A stretch of DNA of 64,000 bases. It comes from Metarhizium brunneum. Its lineage: Eukaryota > Ascomycota > Sordariomycetes > Hypocreales > Clavicipitaceae. The translations under genes and the position numbers were made by a program. Where the stretch lies: contig NC_089425.1 in assembly GCF_013426205.1 (NCBI RefSeq), forward strand, positions 3,472,001-3,536,000, in the 5' to 3' direction. The notes under the pieces were generated by a model. It made no database searches and was not told the DNA's origin. It saw only the letters and a list, made by a program, of their open reading frames with translations. Within the stretch, counting starts at the first letter, position 1; each line of letters begins with the position of its first letter. Below, piece by piece: positions 12,535 to 24,491 of this stretch.

Positions 12535-15500
12535 GTTGACGTTGCATTACAGAGCCCACGGCAATAATGAAGAGACCATGGCAATGGCAATGGAAGCGGT
12601 GGTGCCTGCACTACAACGCCATGCGCCTGGCTACCTGGTAGGTACGGAGTATGTAGAGAGAGTATGTCTCTGTTGGGCGCGCCGTAGGGGGCCATTGAGG
12701 TTTATGAGTGGACATTGGGTCCATCATCAGCCCTATGGCCTGCCGGCCCACCTACCCAGATGGCATCCCAGTGCCAACAGGTTCCCTTTTTCGTTCCGCC
12801 AAAGCATGTGTCAAATTGATCTCCGTACCGTGTCCGTGCTTGATGGTTCCGTGGGGTCCGTTGGTGCCACCTTAAGTGATCGACATCGGATTGCTTCAAG
12901 CTCCACCGGGCTTGAGAAACTTTTCGTTGGCGGCCGCGGTGTGAATCACTCGTACCTACAGCCATGATCGTGTGGTGGCACCTGGCGCTGCGAGTTGCAG
13001 CTATTCATCCATGATTCAGCTGACCGCAGCCGACTGTGACGGGAAGGGAAGCTGGTGCCTGTCTATTCGTCTTGATATCTCTCACTAAAGTCCAATGTTT
13101 CAAGGTATTGATGCTGCCAGAGCCGGGTTTCTGACTGCTTCAGCAGCATTTGATGTGTGTGTCCAACAGACGGGTGCAAGCCAGTTATGGCGCAAAGCAT
13201 AAATTCACCCGTTGCCGCCCACAACGGCCGCCCGGCTCATGATCGAAGAAGTCCCGCAATCTCCCTAGGGAAAACCGTTGGTTGCAACTTCTATTGGCGT
13301 ATCGCGACGCAAACAGACCCTGCGGTGCGACTCTGTCTAGCGGACAGCACAGCCTCAAGCTGTGTGTTGATGGTTGTAGTTAGTGCCTGATGGCATCCTC
13401 GATCTGGCCCCTAGGCGGTCTGACTGCGCATTGGGATATAGTAGCGTAAAGGCACTCGCAGGGCTCGACAACGAGTACCTCGCCTTGTCCACCTTGGCCA
13501 TCTCGGAGCAATAGCTGCCGCGTTTCTCGAGTTTTAGTAAGAGCAGCGGCCGATGCTGTTCAAAGTGTAAGCAGCATTGTTCGCCTAGCGGTGTATATTC
13601 CAACAGTTTGTTGCCAAGCGCTAGGGCCTGCTTTATGGGTTCATGAGAGAGCGATGAGTTTTCCTGGCGCTTCCTGTAGCTATCCCCATGATGCCGCGAA
13701 GCCTCCAAATATGCAGCTCCCTCCGCAAAGGTCCTGGAAGAACCCCCGAACGGCCGCATAATCAAAGTATTGGTACTTATTTTCTAGCGCGCTCATTGTT
13801 GAAAATAGCTGCATCGATCAGAAGGAACTGCCTATTGGGCCCAAGACTTGACAGGTACCTAACGTTACCAGGAGAGAGGGATGGTGTTTGGTGGATTTGG
13901 CGGCGACATACGCACACAAATGACCCAACATGTCGGCTGAGGCCAAAAAGGGCAATCAGGTCCGTGGCACAGAATATTGAGCACGCCCAGGAGTAATGTT
14001 GACAGGTCATCTCAATGTTGGGTGAGTATGTCATTGGTCAATGCCAGAGTCTCGCCGGGGTCAAGCGGCTGCGAGAGAAAATCATCCAAATTTCGAGTAT
14101 TCATGTCGGGTATTACCCGAAGCTAACGCCGTACGCCTTCCACTTTGCGGGTAGCTACTTCCTCCACGTTTGACAATGTGGTGCGCAGTCAAATTCACAT
14201 GGAAGACGCGATCAAATACCTTCAACTCAGATCGTCACGGGACCAAGATGTGAAATGCCTTACTATGAATCGCCGCACTATCATCACATAGTACACTTGG
14301 ATCGTCTCGCAGGCTACCTCGCCCGGGTGGTCATCTCCTTTCAACCTCATGGAGTGACCTTGCGTCTTCATGGTATCTTACTCAAGTTGTCGACGTGAGG
14401 CGTGTCAAAATAGAATATTCGCCAACGCATTCAGGGCCAGCCGCCATAAAAGGGGCCTCTTTTCTGTGGCTCTGCATCCCGTCGACTCGAAGAAGATACC
14501 ACATTCTGTCTTGCCCTACGAGAAACCATCCAATACCTTGACTATCACTTCGTTTTAATCCAATTTTAAGGACATATTTCAAATCCTCGCCGTTGGCATT
14601 TCCTTTAATCTAGGCCATTGCATTCTTCTGCGAACCACGAATATTTAATCCCAGTTCGCCTTGTGTGGCTAAACTTTGCCCTGCTGAGATTCAACCAACG
14701 GACATCCAAAGTCAAAGTCGAAGTTCCAAGGACACGCTGACAACGGCGCCAATTTGATACCCGAGCGGATTATCAGGGTACTTATTACTTGCAGATACTT
14801 AAAACTATTTGGATAGCAACTCACTTTTGGGCTGTCAAGTTCAATGTTCCCTTTGCCATTCCTTTGCCTTTTTCTACATCTAGATGTGGTACTGCTCCTG
14901 AATAGGTATAAGCGGACCGTTGTGGCAGGCTTGCTGTATGATTCTGAGAATACGGAATAGCTGCTCATTCAGTGCGCTTGGGAATTCAACACCATGGCCT
15001 TCCGATGTCAAGATGCTTGGCAGCGGAGTAGGCAAGGCCTGACCTACTGCCTCTAGCGGGATTTTTACGCAAATTCTGCGGTTCAGATCATAATGATATA
15101 GGTCATATTATGCAGATATTCACGCTACAAGGGTCAAAGGCTCCAGCGGCTCAGCGCTTCCTCAACTGGTCGTTGACGCAAAAACAGGTTGCCTACCCCC
15201 CTGGCCTTACAGGTTTCCTTGAGTCCAGCAATATTTAACAACATAAAACCTTTGCTGCAAGCGACGTGTCGTTAGGGGCTGAAAACGACGGATTCACATC
15301 TCTGGTCACCCCAGACTTGTCGGAGCCGTCTATTGGTTATGTTCTCCAGCAGATCGGCCAGGCAGTCTGATACATAATTGCATGCTCTTCTTCTAGGAAT
15401 ACATTGAAAGCCACGAATTCAAGTACCGCATTTCTATATTCGCCCGTGGCCGTTTACAATTTCTGGTTCATAGTCTTCAAAGGTCTTGTCTGGTACCTGA

Positions 15501-16066
15501 AGCTACCCTGCGCTTGAAGTGGTCCAAAAAGACATGGTTAGGCATCGAATTCGCCACTCAATCCAACATATAAGGCCAGCTGAAGCCCGAATGTGAGGAT
15601 AAGAAATCAATAGTGTGGTAAAATCGAGACAGGCTTCGAATTCTATCAAATGGGCGTAGTAATCTTAACGCCTTTTCACCGTGTCCAAACTCAATTATCC
15701 GAGACGTCACGGGGACCAATTCGCAAATCCAATAACAAGAAAAATACCACAATACTCTTAACGGCAAGGTTATGCCTCGCTACCAGTCAAGGTCGCCAAC
15801 GATGGTGGCGCAACAACGCTTAAAAAGAGGCGTTCGAGAACCCTATCCGGTGAGGCACCTTGCGCCAGTCCAACAGTCTAGACCGAGCCGCACAGGCCAG
15901 ACCATATCGTACCCTCAAACCATCAAGCCTTTGTACGCTGGGTCCCCGCAAACAAAGAGAGTCAAGGTTATTTACCGGTGCCCTCCCATCGTTGGCGTCA
16001 TCGTTGAACCATCACCTCAAATCACTAGAACAAGAACAAGACAAAGAGAAAACAGATACATTCAGG
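12535..16066. other. Long gene-poor region (about 3.5 kb)
   Basis: The first few hundred bases are the promoter of the minus-strand membrane protein. The remainder shows no supported gene. An open frame on the minus strand at 13355-13765 (136 codons) is the only one with a moderately protein-like composition, but I recognise no family and it has no convincing start or neighbours. From 14560 to 15760 the sequence is more AT-rich and appears non-coding. The last 300 bases are the leader of the ET79-like gene. Confidence 0.5.
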
Positions 16067-16506
16067 ATGGCCGCTCGAGAGCTCATAGTCACCTTCCTCA
16101 ACCACACGAACGAAGAGCTCTCTCTTGTACCAGGATCCGTACGTCTCGACCATGGTGAATGGATGACAGGCACGCCAGAGTCGGAGCCGCCCCGCGAGAT
16201 CAGGGCTGGAGAGAGCGGCATGTGGCGTTGCAAGTCGCGCCATGTGGGCTCGGGGATGGTTGGAGCTGTTGACTACTGCATCTGTGGGTATGGCGAGAAA
16301 GATAAGATTTCAGTGTCTTGGGATCTTCGATTTGTTACTCCAAACAAGTTTGAGCACAAGGTTGAGTCGGATGAATTTGCCATTCGGGTGCTGGGTGGGA
16401 ACGGGTGGCCAGCCGTTGCTGTATTTGTGCTTGGTGAGTGAGACACGAGTTGCGCCAAACGAAGCATACGAAAGTCTAACGGAAACCAGAGCCGGCGCAA
16501 AAGTAA
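16067..16506 (+). CDS. Small ET79/aegerolysin-like beta-sandwich protein
   Basis: Two exons, 16067-16433 and 16490-16506, give 127 aa. The protein starts MAARELIVTFLNHTNEELSL and has DHGEWMTGTPE, an ageSGxW turn (AGESGMWRCKS), and ISVSWDLRFVTPNKFEHKV followed by a Gly-rich strand pair. This matches my recollection of small fungal and bacterial proteins named 'crystal protein ET79', related in fold to aegerolysins; some relatives are membrane-active or insect-directed. No signal peptide is present. Function in this fungus is unknown, and any toxin role would be inference. The 56-nt intron sits six codons from the stop: with CCAG as acceptor the tail is EPAQK, while the next AG two bases on would give a longer tail ending at 16577. 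The short form matches the usual family end better. Confidence 0.55.
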
Positions 16507-16770
16507 AGCTTTTCAATACTCTTGGTAGCGGTCGAAGATGGCGGCTGGAAGATTCGGATGTGGCATTCACGGGCTAATGGCTATTTGGGTTACAAGCCCA
16601 TGGTTGTAACTCTGTCTGTAGTAAACTGGGTTAGGTTGTCACTCGGGAGAAGAATATATGGCGCCGAGGCCGCTGAATCATTTCGTGCAAGGGTGAGGGT
16701 GTAGCTACCAGACACTACTACTATTCTTCTGGCACATCAACATCACCGCGTTGGGTGTGAATAAGTCCTC

Positions 16771-18852
16771 ATGTTAGCTTCGACTTCCATCACTTTGCTG
16801 ACGGTTTGGCTGTCATCACTTCAACGTATGCCGATACAAAAGTATAGGTGACGGCCTCATGTCAACTAACAACTTATAGCAGCCGTATGCGCCGGTTTCG
16901 AGCACCGAGCTGTCCCAAACGCCCCGGATGGCTACGCCCCAGCCTCGGTGTCTTGCCCATCACCGCGACCGACGATCCGGGCTGCTACCGGCCTTTCGGC
17001 CAATGAAACAACATGGCTCAACCTCCGTGACAACAACACCATTCCGGCATTGAAAAGTCTTCTCACTCGCTTCAATATCAGCGGTCTAGATACCAATGAG
17101 TACATCGACAATATTGTCAAGGACATTGACGGTGGGAACCGGAGTGCCGTACTGCCCCGAATAGGTGTGGCCGTGTCCGGAGGCGGGTACCGGGCTCTGA
17201 TGAATGGCGCAGGAGCACTTTCAGCGTTTGACAATCGAACGTCCAATTCGACGGGGAAGGGCCAGTTGGGCGGCCTGCTGCAGGCGACGACATATCTAAG
17301 CGGGCTTTCTGGGGGGAGCTGGCTCGTTGGGAGTCTGTTTGTGCAGAACTTTACCACTGTGGACTCGATCGTCTTGTCGACGAGTGGATTTCTGAGCACG
17401 CTTTGGCAGTTTGACAATTCGATTCTGGAAGGTATGATTCTTGGACACCGCGTTGTGTTTTGTGAAGCGTACGTGCTAATATGCCGGCAATCCAGGCCCG
17501 GCGGGTTTGCGTGTTGGACAATACTACAACGAGCTGTATCAGACGGTACAGGATAAAGTCGATGCCGGCTTCAACACGACCATTACCGACTATTGGGGAC
17601 GAGCGTTGTCCTACCAACTCGTAAACTCAACAGACGGAGGGCCAGGTATGGAGATTCCTTGTTTTCCAAGTCTTGGTGTAGGAGCAAGAGCTGATGCGAG
17701 TCTTCACCCCTAGCGTACACGTTCTCATCCATTGCCAACGACACCGAGTTTGCGGCTGCCAACTCACCCATGCCCATCATCATTGCACTCGAGCGAGCCC
17801 CAGGGCAGCTTCAAGTGCCCCCCAACGCGACGGTTTTCGAATTCAACCCCTGGGAGATGGGATCCTACGACCCCGAGGCGGCGGCGTTTGCGCCGTTGAA
17901 ATACGTCGGGTCAGACTTCAACGGCGGCACGGTCGGCCGGACGGCCAAGTGCTTTGCGGGCGTAGACAACGCGGGCTTCGTCATGGGCACGTCGTCTTCG
18001 CTGTTCAACCAGGCGTTTCTACAGATTGGCAGAGCGTCGGGCGTCCCAGACGTGCTGGTGCGCGCGCTGAACCGGACGCTAGGCAACATTGGCGAGGAGA
18101 ATCGAGACATTGCGAGCTGGCCGAACCCGTTTTACAAGTTCGACGGCGGCAGCAACATCAACGCCAACGCCAGCCTCCTCACGCTCGTCGACGGCGGCGA
18201 AGCCCTGGAGAACATCCCCCTCCACCCGCTGACGCTGAAGGCGCGCCAGGTGGATGTCATCTTTGCCGTGGACGGCTCGGCCGACACGCAGACGTCGTGG
18301 CCAAACGGGACGAGTCTCGTGGCGACGTACGAGCGCTCGACGAGCGGCGAGGAGACGAACAACACGGCGTTCCCCGTGGTGCCCGACGTCAACACGTTTG
18401 TGAACCTGGGCCTGAACAGCCGGCCGACCTTTTTCGGGTGCGGCAACGCGTCGGCCGGCCCGCTGATTGTGTACGTGCCCAACACGCCGTACACGTTCTT
18501 CTCCAACGTGTCGACGTTTGACCTGTCCTACAACGACTCGGACCGGAACCAGATCATCGAGAACGGATACAACGTGGCGACGGCGGGCAACGGCAGCGTG
18601 GACGGCAGCTGGGCGACGTGTGTGGGCTGCGCGGTGCTGGCACGCAGCCTGGAACGCACGGGGACCGCGATGCCGGCGGCGTGTGCGGACTGCTTCTCGA
18701 AGCACTGCTGGAATGGAACGACCAACTCGACGACGCCGTCGACGTTTGAGCCGCAGAAGGTGATTGCGAGCTCTGGCGGGTCGACGCGGGGGCCGTGGGT
18801 GCCGGGCCTCGTGGTGTGGTCGTGCGGGCTGGCGGCGGCGCTTGCCGTGTGA
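16771..18852 (+). CDS. Phospholipase B (lysophospholipase), GPI-anchored
   Basis: Four exons, 16771-16825, 16880-17431, 17496-17645 and 17714-18852, keep phase and encode 631 aa. The first exon supplies a signal peptide ([18 protein letters not shown], cleavage near the AVCA site). Mature sequence begins with the family-typical PNAPDGYAP. The cPLA2/PLB catalytic elements are present: SGGGYRA at 118-124 (arginine 123) and the nucleophile motif GLSGGSW with Ser162. The catalytic Asp lies in [16 protein letters not shown], followed by [13 protein letters not shown]. Many N-glycosylation sites occur. The C-terminus is a hydrophobic stretch ([17 protein letters not shown]) after a small-residue region, as in GPI-anchor signals. 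The enzyme removes acyl chains from phospholipids and lysophospholipids at the cell surface; in other fungi it is linked to virulence and nutrient uptake. Confidence 0.95.
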
Positions 18853-19733
18853 GCTTGAGGGTTCAATGTCCAATGTCCAATGTTGGATGCCGGCACATGG
18901 TTTCTGGTGAGGCCAGTTTTGGGTGTTTGAACGGACCGGCATGGCATCATGGCATCTTGGCATCATGGCTCCTGGTTTCAATGTTGGGGTGGGGCCTGGC
19001 CCTTTGTGTTGGGACCCACGGCACCGGAAGAGCCAATCAAGTCGTCTGGCTGTGTTTAAGTTTCAATGTTCCCTTTTGACCCAAAGCTCTTTACGGAGTA
19101 TGCTAAGCTGTCAGCGGGCCATTATGACCAGGATCATGGACGTGGCCGTAGGCGCGGCATCCTTGGATATATATAGCCTGCCCCCTAAATTACATGTTCT
19201 TCATGCGCGACCTGTACGGAGTACTCCGTGCTATTTGTGATTTGTATATTTTGGGGTATAAAAGAGACTTGAACCTATTTAAAAATTCCAGTCGACCATA
19301 ACAAACCCTACGTACTTGAAGGGTTTACTCCTTAATTTTAAGAGCTTTTTCAATTCGTTATTAGCCCCCCTACCTGGCGTCGCTGTGGCTTTTGGTGCTG
19401 CTGCTGGTCATTTGTGATCAAACTCGGCGTGTGCGGACGTCACGAAGCCTCATGACTCTGGTCATATATTCGACGCCGTCACGGCCAGGGTCGACCAGGC
19501 CTTGACTCGGCGCGTGTACGGTCCAACCAGTGGGCGCTGCGGGTTTGGTCGTGAGGGTAGGGTCGGGTCTGAATTGTAATTGATTCCATACGGCGTACGG
19601 AGTACTAGCACGGAGCAGTTCATTCCCGGTGGCATACGAAGTACATGGCAACAGTCTACCAGCTTTTGGCCACGGATGAGAGCTACCGACACGGGCATGG
19701 CCAGCGCACGATTCAATGCCGGACCCTGTCAGC

Positions 19734-19755
19734 CACAGTCACAGTCACAGTCACA
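19734..19755. repeat. CACAGT microsatellite
   Basis: Tandem six-base units CACAGT run for about 3.5 copies, followed by a degenerate CACAGACAGT. It lies in intergenic DNA. Confidence 0.8.
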
Positions 19756-20065
19756 GACAGTCTTAGTTATACTATACGGGCCGTCTTCCTGTCCCACCAT
19801 GCCGCTCCTGCTCGAGTGGAGTGTGTCCGCCAAACAAGAGGCCATTTCGAGTCAAGATGCGCCATGCATGCATGACCCAGCACCAGCCAGGGTCGTGTAG
19901 GGCCCGTCCTCCCACCGGAAGCAGGGCAGCAAGTCAATAACAGAGGACGGAGTATAGACTACGGAGTACAGGTCGCGCGTGAGATTGGGGTCTGACGGAT
20001 CGAATAGACGAAGCAAGACGTCGCACAAAGACATGTCGCTACCACAGGCCCTCGGGCGAATCTGA

Positions 20066-20093
20066 CTCTCTTCTCTCTCTCTCTCTCTCCTCC
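20066..20093. repeat. CT dinucleotide tract upstream of the GT34 gene
   Basis: An almost pure CT run ends about 100 bases before the GT34 start codon. Pyrimidine tracts in this position are common in the promoters and leaders of filamentous fungi. Confidence 0.7.
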
Positions 20094-20196
20094 TTCGTCC
20101 TCGCCGGGAACCTCGCCTTGACCATCATGACCAGTGCGCCTCCCGCATAGGCATGTGCAATCTACGCCGACTTGCAATTACACCGCTCGACTCCAA

Positions 20197-21489
20197 ATGG
20201 GCCCCCCCGAGACGGAAGCGCCATCATACGCTCGGTGTTTTGGCCCAATGTCTCGATACCAGAAGATGAAGCTGGGCCGCGTGATGGCCGTCGCCGTCGC
20301 CATATATCTCCTGGGCCTGGTGTACTTTATGCGAGATCACCTGCCCGCGCTGCCGTCGCCGCCGCCATCACCACCCAAGTCCTCCAATGTGCCGTCTTCT
20401 CACAAGGTGGCCAAGGTTTCCATGCTGTACGGGCCCAAGAATAGCCTGTATGAGAGGGCCATACAAAGCCACGAGCGGCACGCGGCGCGCTGGGGGTATC
20501 CGATGCTCGTTCTGCGGCAGGACATTGCCGCCGGCTTCTGGAATAAGCCCACCTACCTGCTCACCGCCGTCGTCAACGAACTGTCCAAACCCGCCGACGA
20601 GAGGATAGAATGGATGATGTAAGTTGTTTTGCCCCATTGCCCTCGGCTCCCCCTTTGAAAAAAAAAAAAAGGCAGGAGGACGCTTGGGGGGGCCAGTTCC
20701 GTCGAGCAAGTCCAACATTATTTGAAGGCTTCACTCACACCGGCGTGCTGATGAATCCACGAAAACAGGTGGGTGGACGCCGACTCCATCATCATCAACC
20801 CAGCCATCCCGGCGGACATGTTCCTCCCGCCGGCGGACATGCCCGACATCCACGTCGTAGCGTCCCGCGACCACAACGGCCTCAACACGGGCATCATCTT
20901 CCTGCGCGTGCACCCCTGGACCGTCACCATGCTCGCCGAGACCATCGGCTACCCGCTGCACCACCCGGGCGTCGACCTCGGCCGCAACGCCGACCAGGAC
21001 GTCATGGCCGGCATCTTCAACAAGTCGGACGGCGGGCCGGACGGGGCCGGCTACGCCCGCGCCGTCGTCTACATGCCGCGGCCGCTGACCAACGCGTACG
21101 AGTTCTCCACCGGCTTCGAGGGCGACAAGGGCAGCCTGCTGGTGCACTTCCCGGGGCTGGACGACCTGCGCTGGCCGCGCATGGAGCGCTGGCTCGACAC
21201 GGTCGAGAAGACGCCGCTGGAGTGGGAGGTGCCCCTGGAGCGGACGGGGTACGTGAACCAGACGGACGTGTTCTGGGGCCAGGTCCGCGCCGCGCGGAGG
21301 GCCATTGCCAGCACGGAGAAGGGCCTGGCGTCGTTGGAGGGCGAGGCGGGGCTTGTCGACGATTTGAAGCGCGCGCTGGGCTTGTTGAGGGCGGTGCTGC
21401 GGGATGAGGCGGATGACTTGGAGTTGATGCGGCGGCGGTTGGATGAGATGCATGGCTTGCACAGGGCTGTTGGGTGGGAAACGGACTAG
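20197..21489 (+). CDS. GT34 (Gma12/Mnn10 family) Golgi glycosyltransferase
   Basis: Two exons, 20197-20618 and 20769-21489, encode 380 aa. The intron is 150 nt and contains a run of A residues. The first in-frame ATG after an upstream stop is 20197. The protein is type II: a short cytosolic tail with KMKLGR, one membrane anchor (VMAVAVAIYLLGLVYFM, about residues 31-47), and a proline-rich stem. The catalytic domain starts near AKVSMLYGP and keeps ERAIQSHERHAARWGYP and FWNKP. The metal-binding DxD is DAD at residues 144-146 (MMWVDADSI), created exactly across the splice site. GT34 enzymes add alpha-linked galactose or mannose to N- or O-glycans in the Golgi. Whether this is a galactosyl- or mannosyltransferase cannot be told. 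The tail from about residue 300 is Arg/Leu/Glu-rich and may be coiled coil. Confidence 0.9.
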
Positions 21490-23634
21490 AGGAGTTTTTT
21501 TGGGTTTCTTTGCTTTTTCATGTATTTTTGGGTTTGTTTTGTTTTGTTTATATACCATTTTTCACTTTTAATCATCTCCGATGAGCTACGGGGTGGAAAC
21601 GCGACGGCATGACTTGTTTTATATTGTATAGATTCAACGACTAGAGGTGCAATGGCTTAATAACATGGTTTACTATAGATAGGCTGTTGCTGACTGAAGA
21701 CCCTGGAGGGGAATACGTTGGAGAGACGCCGCCAGGAGATGCAATTTCCATTGTGACGATCCTGTCCGCCTCCCTCCAGGACAAACAGTATATCTCGGCG
21801 TGACTGGAAAAGTTCCAAGACAAAACAAGGCCTTTGTCGGGAAGCGGCGCCGTCAGCTCTGGTCTTTGGGTTTTGATATCGGTCAGTTTCAGAGGTCTGC
21901 CACATACAAGGCAGCCAGCAGCCAGCAGCACATGTCACTCGATGTGCACACAAGCATCGTCGATTCGTCAGTCAAAATCTCCCTTCGCGCCGGGGACGCT
22001 GCCGCGAGCCTGCCCAACGAGTCGACGACTATTGTTCGCTCAGAAGGAACTCTTGCGAGCGGGCGCCAGGTCCCTTGGGGTGGCGAGTTTTGTCGCCTTT
22101 TGTCCTCGGCGGGCACACACACCGGTCTCCGTGTCATTTATGGACATTTCGTTTCATGGCACAGGGACAAAGAAAGGACGTGTTGGGGGGCCGCTGCGGC
22201 GGGACATGCCCGGGCCTGAGTGGTGTTTTGTGCCATATAGGCAACGAGTTGTTGTGAGATTTTGGAGACTGAGCTTTTCCGTTTCACGTCTTGATGCCCT
22301 GCGGACAGAGATGGTACGGGGCGTTACATCTAAGTCTTATTCCTCCAAGGGCAGGAACCAAGCTGAATTGTCAACACCCTCGACGACATAGGCCTCGCAT
22401 CCTCCGACCAAACATGTCACACATGTACCGCCACCGGAAACAACGATTGTTGACATCTGGTCGGGTCTTCTTTGGGTCGGAAGCCCGGTAGCCGTTGGGT
22501 CGGCGCTTTGGAATCGTGGATATACTGCACTCCAGTGGACCGAGAGTCGACTGCCATTCTCCTGCGGTTGTACAGGCTCGTCTCCAAGCAGTCACCAATT
22601 CCAGGTCCATGCCCGTCTACCCCCATGGATACAATATCAGGTGATGCTTTCATGCGGTCAGTGGCGTTGTTGCCCTGGCTATGAAGCGGTTGGCGCCTTC
22701 TGGTGGCGTTGTAAGAGGACGGCTAGCCGGACGTGGTGGCAGCAGACAACAAAGATGCTCGCGATGATGGACCGAGACGCCAAGAGGCCGAGGTACATGT
22801 TGAGACGAGGTAGCTCTGCCGAGTTGGATCGCCGGCGGAGTCGCAGGAAGTTGTACAGACGCACACCGAGGCGAGAAAGCAAGCGCAATACTGGCAGAGG
22901 CGAATATATAGCTGACGAGAGCTGGGAGGAAGCCGGCGACACGGGGACAAATGAGACAACGGCGCGTTGGGCGCAAAGAATAACAGACGCATTCGGGTAA
23001 ACATGGCCCAAGCTCTCGGTGGCGGTTCCTCTATTTAATATTGAGGCATATACGGAGTACGGAGTACCCGCAAGGCGGTTATTCCCCATGTCTCGCGTTG
23101 GAGTGTCCCGCGAGCCAAGATGTCAGAATCCAGATCGTCACAGCTTCGTACACGGGCGCAACTCGCCGGTGCTGTCCTGCGACACCTCAACACGCAAATA
23201 GCTCACGGCATCCTTGGCCCGTCACGTCTCTCGTGCCATCAACTCCGAGGTTCCTCTCGTCGGGACGTGCGTCCCCCCATGCCATGGCACGGAGCAGCCG
23301 CCACCGCGAACCGGCATCACGAACCGCAGGCCAACGCAAAGCCATCACATCACAGGCTTCCCCAGACTTCCCATGTGCCGCATTGCGACTAGCTCTGGGA
23401 ACAGACGCCGATGCACAACATACATACATGTAAACAACCCCAAACCCCCCGAGGGCACCAACATGCGTCCCCCCCGAAGCTCTTTGTTCCTACATCAACA
23501 CCCACAGCCAATTACACCAGCCTACCTGCTCGACCGTCTGCCTGATACTAATGCCGACGCACCTCTCGCCCTCTCCCTCTCACGCGCGCCAACCCCGCGT
23601 GATGCGCAAACGCCGTCCTGCACCGAAACCCGCG
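21490..23634. other. Intergenic region (about 2.1 kb)
   Basis: No supported gene. Several overlapping open frames exist on both strands with no recognisable domain. A doubled half-palindrome TACGGAGTACGGAGTAC lies at 23051-23067. The last 200 bases form the promoter and leader of the Kre9-like-domain gene and contain in-frame alternative ATGs at 23551 and 23602. Confidence 0.5.
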
Positions 23635-24491
23635 ATGCTGCGTCAAACGCTCGCCTCCCTGCTAGCCGCGACAATCCTGCCCCTGGCAACGTGCCAGTTC
23701 ACCAGCCCGGCGGCGGGAGCAGTCCTATCAGCCGGCGACAAGGTCAACGTCTCGTACACGACAGACCTGAAGAACTACACCATCGCGCTGTGGCAGCGCG
23801 CCGAGGGGGGAGGCCGCCCGACACTCGGGTCCGTTGTCTACGGTGAGTTGGAAAGCGCAGTCGTCGCGACTCGGCTCGTCCCTTTTCGAGCCAGGCGCCA
23901 TCAGAAAAGACTCCCAAAGCCTCAGCTCACTGACTGCTCGACCAAGCTGCCGCCCACGGCCCCTCCAACTTCACCTGGACGGTGCAGACGTACGCCCTGG
24001 ACCTCGCGGCCTCGCCGACCTTTTTCTTCTGGCTCTTCGAGGGCGGCCCGTCGCGCCAGGGCAGCGATCCGCACCAGCTGTCCTCGGGCTACTTCAACGT
24101 CACTGACAAGAGCGCGTCGTCGCCCGTGTCCGTCTCGGCGGCGGAGTCGGCGTTGACGACTGCGGCGGCCGCTGCACCGGCAGAGTCTGCACCCCGGGAT
24201 CCATTGTCCGTGGGTGCGCGGGCTGGACTCGGCGCCGCCGTGAGCGTCTTCTGCCTGGCCGTCGCGGCGCTGGTGTTCCTGTTCTTCTGGCGGCGGGCGA
24301 AGAGGCGGGCCCGGAAGGACGGCGGCGGCGGAAGCGGCGGCGCGGCCACCGACTACACGGAGAGTGTGGCCGAGCTGCAGTCGGAGTGTGTCTCGGCGGG
24401 GGGGCTGGGGAAGCTGCCTTGTCGGGTTTACCGGCCTGTTCCGGGGGATGCGAGTGGTCGCCCTCCTGCGCTGGCGGAATTGCCGGCGTGA
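23635..24491 (+). CDS. Single-pass cell-surface protein with Kre9/Knh1-like N-terminal domain
   Basis: Two exons, 23635-23842 and 23947-24491, encode 250 aa. The chosen start gives a clean signal peptide, MLRQTLASLLAATILPLATC. Two upstream in-frame ATGs (23551, 23602) would bury it behind a basic extension. The mature part begins FTSPAAGAVLSAGDKVNVSY, the hallmark of the yeast cell wall Kre9/Knh1 N-terminal-like domain, and runs to about residue 110 (SGYFNVT). A Ser/Ala-rich linker follows, then one transmembrane helix near 155-178 (AVSVFCLAVAALVFLFFW). The cytosolic tail is basic (RRAKRRARK), Gly-rich and ends LAELPA. In related fungal proteins this domain sits on surface and wall proteins. 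No enzymatic function can be assigned. An A/T-rich poly-A run follows the stop. Confidence 0.75.

Larger units (their letters stand above)
18853..20196. other. Intergenic region with short repeats
   Basis: This 1.3 kb gap lies between phospholipase B and the GT34 gene. It is unusually rich in copies and half-sites of the palindrome GTACGGAGTACTCCGTAC (near 19092, 19214-19230, 19595 and 19960). It also holds a CACAGT microsatellite, a CT tract just before the next gene, and a hairpin AAACCCT...AGGGTTT at 19303-19326. No gene is supported. Confidence 0.6.

Noticed and set aside
13355..13765. Minus-strand open frame of 136 codons with somewhat protein-like composition
   Set aside because: No family, no start context, and no exon partner recognised; could be a decayed gene fragment but this is not supported.
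18079..18981. 300-codon open frame antisense to phospholipase B
   Set aside because: Arg/His/Ala-rich shadow of the GC-biased last exon with no independent evidence.
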